A stretch of 64,000 nucleotides of DNA. Source: Verrucomicrobiia bacterium. GTDB taxonomy: Bacteria > Verrucomicrobiota > Verrucomicrobiia > Verrucomicrobiales > DEV007. The notes below the pieces were generated by a model that ran no database searches, was not told where the DNA came from, and worked only from the letters and a program-made list of their open reading frames with translations. Location: NCBI GenBank assembly GCA_030425385.1, contig JAUIAH010000040.1:1-64000 (forward strand), written 5' to 3'. Made by a program: the position numbers and the translations under genes. Of the stretch, positions 61,220 through 64,000 are shown piece by piece (positions within the stretch are counted from its first letter, which is position 1; every line of letters begins with the position of its first letter).

Positions 61220-63479
61220 GGCTGTAAGCCTGCATTTCTGAACGGAGCCGATTGTTCTCGGCCTGAATCTTCACGAGCTTGGCGAAATGCCCGTCCTCCT
61301 TTCCTAACAATTCCTCATGTGTGCCCATTTCCACGACTTGACCATCATCGATGACTAACAAGCGGTCGGCATTGCGGAGGGTGGCGAGGCGATGAGCAAT
61401 GGCGATCGTGGTGCGGCCTTTGACGAGATTGGTGATGGCCGCCTGGATCGCTTTCTCTGTTTCCGAATCCACCGCGGAGGTGGCTTCATCCAGGATGAGA
61501 ATCGGTGGATCATTGAGAATGGCACGAGCAATGGCAAGGCGCTGTTTCTCGCCGCCAGAAAGATTGGAACCACCTTCGCCCACGAGCGTATCATACCCTT
61601 CGTCTTTCCCAAGAATAAACTCGTGGGCTTCCGCAGCTCTCGCCGCTCTGACAACATCCTCAAAGCTTGCGTTAGGGCGTCCGTAGCGGATATTCTCTTC
61701 GATGCTGGCGTTGAAGAGAAAGGGGTCTTGCATGACGATCCCGATATTCTCGCGCCATTGCGAGAGTTTGATCTTTCGGAGATCGTGCCCATCCACGAGG
61801 ATGGCTCCTGAATCCACATCGTAGAACCGGCAGCAGAGATTGATCAGGGTACTCTTTCCCGCGCCGCTTTTCCCGACAAGACCGATCATTTCTCCTGGCT
61901 GAATGGCGACGGTAACCCCTTTGATGACTTCTTTCCCACGATCGTAGCTGAAGCGAACATCCTGGAACTCGATAGCACCCTCGATCTTTGGTAGGGTGAT
62001 GGCATTGGGATCATCATACTGTTCAGGATCCTGATCCAGGATGTGCAAGATGCGCTCGGCGGAAGCGAACGCATGTGTCATCCAGTTCACCACCGCGGTG
62101 AACCACTGGAGTGGGGCATAGAACATCACCATATAACCGATGAAGGCGATCAGGTCTCCAAAGGTGAATGAGGAGTTGGGATCGAGAATGGCGCGTCCCC
62201 CGAAATACCACACACAAACGGAACCAATTCCAATGACCAACGCCATGACTTCGGCAAACCGGATCCAGGTCTTCTCTAACCGAAACACCACCGAGAAGAA
62301 CCCCTCATTATCTTTGAGAAACTGCTTGTGACGGCGATCCTCTTGCGACAGGGCCTTGACCGACTTGATGCCCCGAATACTCTCACCCAAAGTCGAATGC
62401 ATCACACTATTGCGATTCCCGCGTTTATGGAAAAGCGGAACCAACTTCTTCCAGAACCAGCCGCCGCCCACGGTGAGGAGTGGCACGGGTAGAAAGACGA
62501 AGAGTGCCAGGAACCAATTGAGCCAGAAAAGGATGGCTCCAATGGCAAGAAACGACAGGGTATTGATAAACAGATAAGGCACTCCTTCGACCAGGAACTG
62601 CTTAAGTTCCCCTGTATCGTTCATCACGCGTCCGATGAGTTCCCCGCTCTCACGCTTCCCATGATAGCTCATGGTGAGCCGCTGCATCTGCTCGTGCAGA
62701 CGCGCCCGCAGGTCAGCGGTGATGCGGCCACTCAGCCAAGCGGTGAGGCTGTTTCCAAACACGCGCCCGATCGCAATGAGCGTGTAGGCGCCACAAATGA
62801 TGAGACAGAAGAATCCTAACGCTTCCGTGGCAGCGCTCGTATTGATCGCCTCCAGGTTGCCTTCGTTCAGCACCTCATCCACAATGAACTTCGTCGTCAG
62901 TGGGATCGACATCTGCGCCACGACCGTGACAAGCATCGCCAGGGTCATGAGAATGAGACGTCCCCTGTAGGGACGCACAATCTCATAGAGGCGTTTGATG
63001 ATTTCCCATCGTGGCACATCGGTAGGGCTTTGCGACCCACGCTCGGGAAGGGGCACACCCGACTTTGAATAGGCTGGGCCCTCCAACTCTGGCAGAACCA
63101 CTTCGCGATCGTGAATGAGGTCCTCAATGATGCGCGTCCCAGCAGCAAACTCGGGCACAAGATCGCGGCTATAGCTCACGAGATGACGCATGCCGTCTTC
63201 CGTTTGCACCATCACTTGCCCCCCACCAAAGACCTCGAAATTCTTCGCTTCCTCGATGCCTGCTAGAGGCACCCGCACACTTTCACCATCCACCTCCAAT
63301 CCATACACCGCCTGATCGGTGATGACGAGAAAGGATGCCGCAAAGACTCCCTGTCGAGACATGTCTGCCTTGAGACAATACCGCACCCTCTCGCCATCCA
63401 AGATGGACGCACGCAACGAGTCCGGCAACGTTTCCAAGAAACGGCGGTCGTCTTTCTCGTCCTGGGAACGGAGTTTCAT
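61212..63479 (-). CDS. ABC exporter with N-terminal extra domain (DUF1854-associated)
   Basis: A 755-residue ABC transporter half with membrane and ATPase domains in one chain. The first 170 residues form a strand-rich domain resembling a PH-like fold (SFLVITDQAVYGLEVDGESVRVPLAG, FGGGQVMVQTEDGMRHLVSYS). Six membrane helices follow (LMTLAMLVTVVAQMSIPLTT and others), then the ATPase domain with VGKSGAGKSTLI, LSGGEKQRLAIARAIL and ILILDEATSAVDSET. The frame is open to 63512; the ATG at 63479 is preferred. Together with the overlapping DUF1854 gene it forms a conserved two-gene unit. Its cargo is unknown. Confidence 0.9.
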   Translation of the reverse strand: MKLRSQDEKDDRRFLETLPDSLRASILDGERVRYCLKADMSRQGVFAASFLVITDQAVYGLEVDGESVRVPLAGIEEAKNFEVFGGGQVMVQTEDGMRHLVSYSRDLVPEFAAGTRIIEDLIHDREVVLPELEGPAYSKSGVPLPERGSQSPTDVPRWEIIKRLYEIVRPYRGRLILMTLAMLVTVVAQMSIPLTTKFIVDEVLNEGNLEAINTSAATEALGFFCLIICGAYTLIAIGRVFGNSLTAWLSGRITADLRARLHEQMQRLTMSYHGKRESGELIGRVMNDTGELKQFLVEGVPYLFINTLSFLAIGAILFWLNWFLALFVFLPVPLLTVGGGWFWKKLVPLFHKRGNRNSVMHSTLGESIRGIKSVKALSQEDRRHKQFLKDNEGFFSVVFRLEKTWIRFAEVMALVIGIGSVCVWYFGGRAILDPNSSFTFGDLIAFIGYMVMFYAPLQWFTAVVNWMTHAFASAERILHILDQDPEQYDDPNAITLPKIEGAIEFQDVRFSYDRGKEVIKGVTVAIQPGEMIGLVGKSGAGKSTLINLCCRFYDVDSGAILVDGHDLRKIKLSQWRENIGIVMQDPFLFNASIEENIRYGRPNASFEDVVRAARAAEAHEFILGKDEGYDTLVGEGGSNLSGGEKQRLAIARAILNDPPILILDEATSAVDSETEKAIQAAITNLVKGRTTIAIAHRLATLRNADRLLVIDDGQVVEMGTHEELLGKEDGHFAKLVKIQAENNRLRSEMQAYSHD

Positions 63480-63572
63480 CGTCTGGGCGGACCGAAGCAC
63501 AGTCCCTCTCAAAAGGCGAATACGAATGAATGCTTGGCTTGATTCAGCCCTGGGACGTGGCCACTATCCCCC

Positions 63573-64000
63573 ATGGTCGCGCGTCTACTTTTGGGTCTGC
63601 TTGTCTTCTGGATGGCCGGTTGTGCTCAATTCGGGAGCCACACGGTGAGTCCGGCACAGTTCAACTACAACGCCGCCATCCTGCGGGGGTGGAACGAGCA
63701 ACTGCTGCTCAATCTCGTCCGGCTCCGCTACGGTGAGTCCCCCCTCTTTCTTGAGGTGAGCAATGTGGTCACTGGTTACACGTTTAGTGGTAATGTGGGG
63801 AGCAATGCCGCCTTCACTACGGATGCGGGCGGATTCGACAATTCTCTCAAGGGGAGCGCAGGACTGAGCTACACAGAGCGCCCCACCATCACCTACTCGC
63901 CCTTGCAAGGGGAGAACTTCACACGGCGCGTCATGCGGCCGATCCCAGCCGAGATGATTGTCCTCCTGGCTGATGCAGGTTGGAGCATGAAGTCCATCTT
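63573..64000 (+). CDS. Lipoprotein of unknown function, 5' part only
   Basis: An open frame of 142 codons runs from the ATG at 63573 through the right edge without a stop. The start MVARLLLGLLVFWMAGC is a lipoprotein signal with Cys17 as the lipid-bearing residue (lipobox MAGC). The mature part reads naturally: FNYNAAILRGWNEQLLLNLV, RLRYGESPLFLEVSNVV and a Gly/Ser-rich section. It is divergent from the ABC exporter. The family is not clear from this part; it reads like an outer-membrane or periplasmic protein of PVC or proteobacterial type. Confidence 0.75.
   Translation, partial: MVARLLLGLLVFWMAGCAQFGSHTVSPAQFNYNAAILRGWNEQLLLNLVRLRYGESPLFLEVSNVVTGYTFSGNVGSNAAFTTDAGGFDNSLKGSAGLSYTERPTITYSPLQGENFTRRVMRPIPAEMIVLLADAGWSMKSI

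Overview
The window looks like chromosomal DNA from a member of the Verrucomicrobiota (PVC group), moderately GC-rich by eye. The evidence is a PVC-type haem-binding protein (39486-42527), a PEP-CTERM protein with an Arg-rich tail (38102-38821), a CAAX-protease-related protein of the exosortase-associated kind (25554-26306), DUF1080, DUF3826 and PQQ-propeller proteins around a pectate lyase, a membrane-spanning ECF sigma factor, a REP-type transposase and a lipid A gene (lpxK) showing an LPS-bearing envelope. No rRNA, tRNA or CRISPR array was recognised.

Left part (1-17.6 kb, all minus strand). A pectin-type cluster reads DUF3826 protein, a double pectate-lyase-like protein, a PQQ propeller protein and a DUF1080 protein. 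After a 276-bp gap with a perfect 16-bp palindrome comes a closely packed series: ECF sigma factor, small membrane protein (possible anti-sigma factor), secreted protein, BNR sialidase-like protein, an AlgI-like MBOAT, an AlgX/AlgJ-like acyltransferase, a 1110-residue propeller/LamG/malectin protein and a second AlgX-like protein. It ends in a truncated sugar-nucleotide epimerase. It reads like an extracytoplasmic glycan recognition and O-acetylation locus under its own sigma factor.

17.6-20.6 kb is an accessory island: a gene-free stretch, a mosaic of GTCCC-type repeats, an AT-rich secreted orphan protein and a decayed Rhs C-terminus.

20.6-36.9 kb is mostly core metabolism: a TlpA-like thioredoxin, trpB, a D-Ala-D-Ala carboxypeptidase, a Lrp-type regulator with an aminotransferase, the CAAX-type protease, a pseudouridine synthase with rph, thrB-lpxK-SDH-type protease, dxr-cdsA, the membrane-spanning ECF sigma factor with its coupled partner, hisG, and a 34-codon AURKAIP1/COX24-type gene followed by a terminator.

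37-50.9 kb holds a secreted protein, the PEP-CTERM protein, a Uma2 nuclease, the PVC haem protein, an operon of a secreted ankyrin/SLBB-like protein with a histidine kinase and response regulator, a REP-type transposase with repeats, another AT-rich secreted orphan, and xseA with a decayed duplicate of its own 3' end.

51-64 kb holds a ketoglutarate-semialdehyde-type dehydrogenase, pcm, an FtsX-type ABC transporter with a secreted partner, rplM-rpsI, a DUF1854 protein with an ABC exporter, and the start of a lipoprotein gene that runs off the right edge. Where a longer reading frame was available, I chose starts from family alignment, signal peptides and overlaps; many genes lack a clear Shine-Dalgarno sequence.
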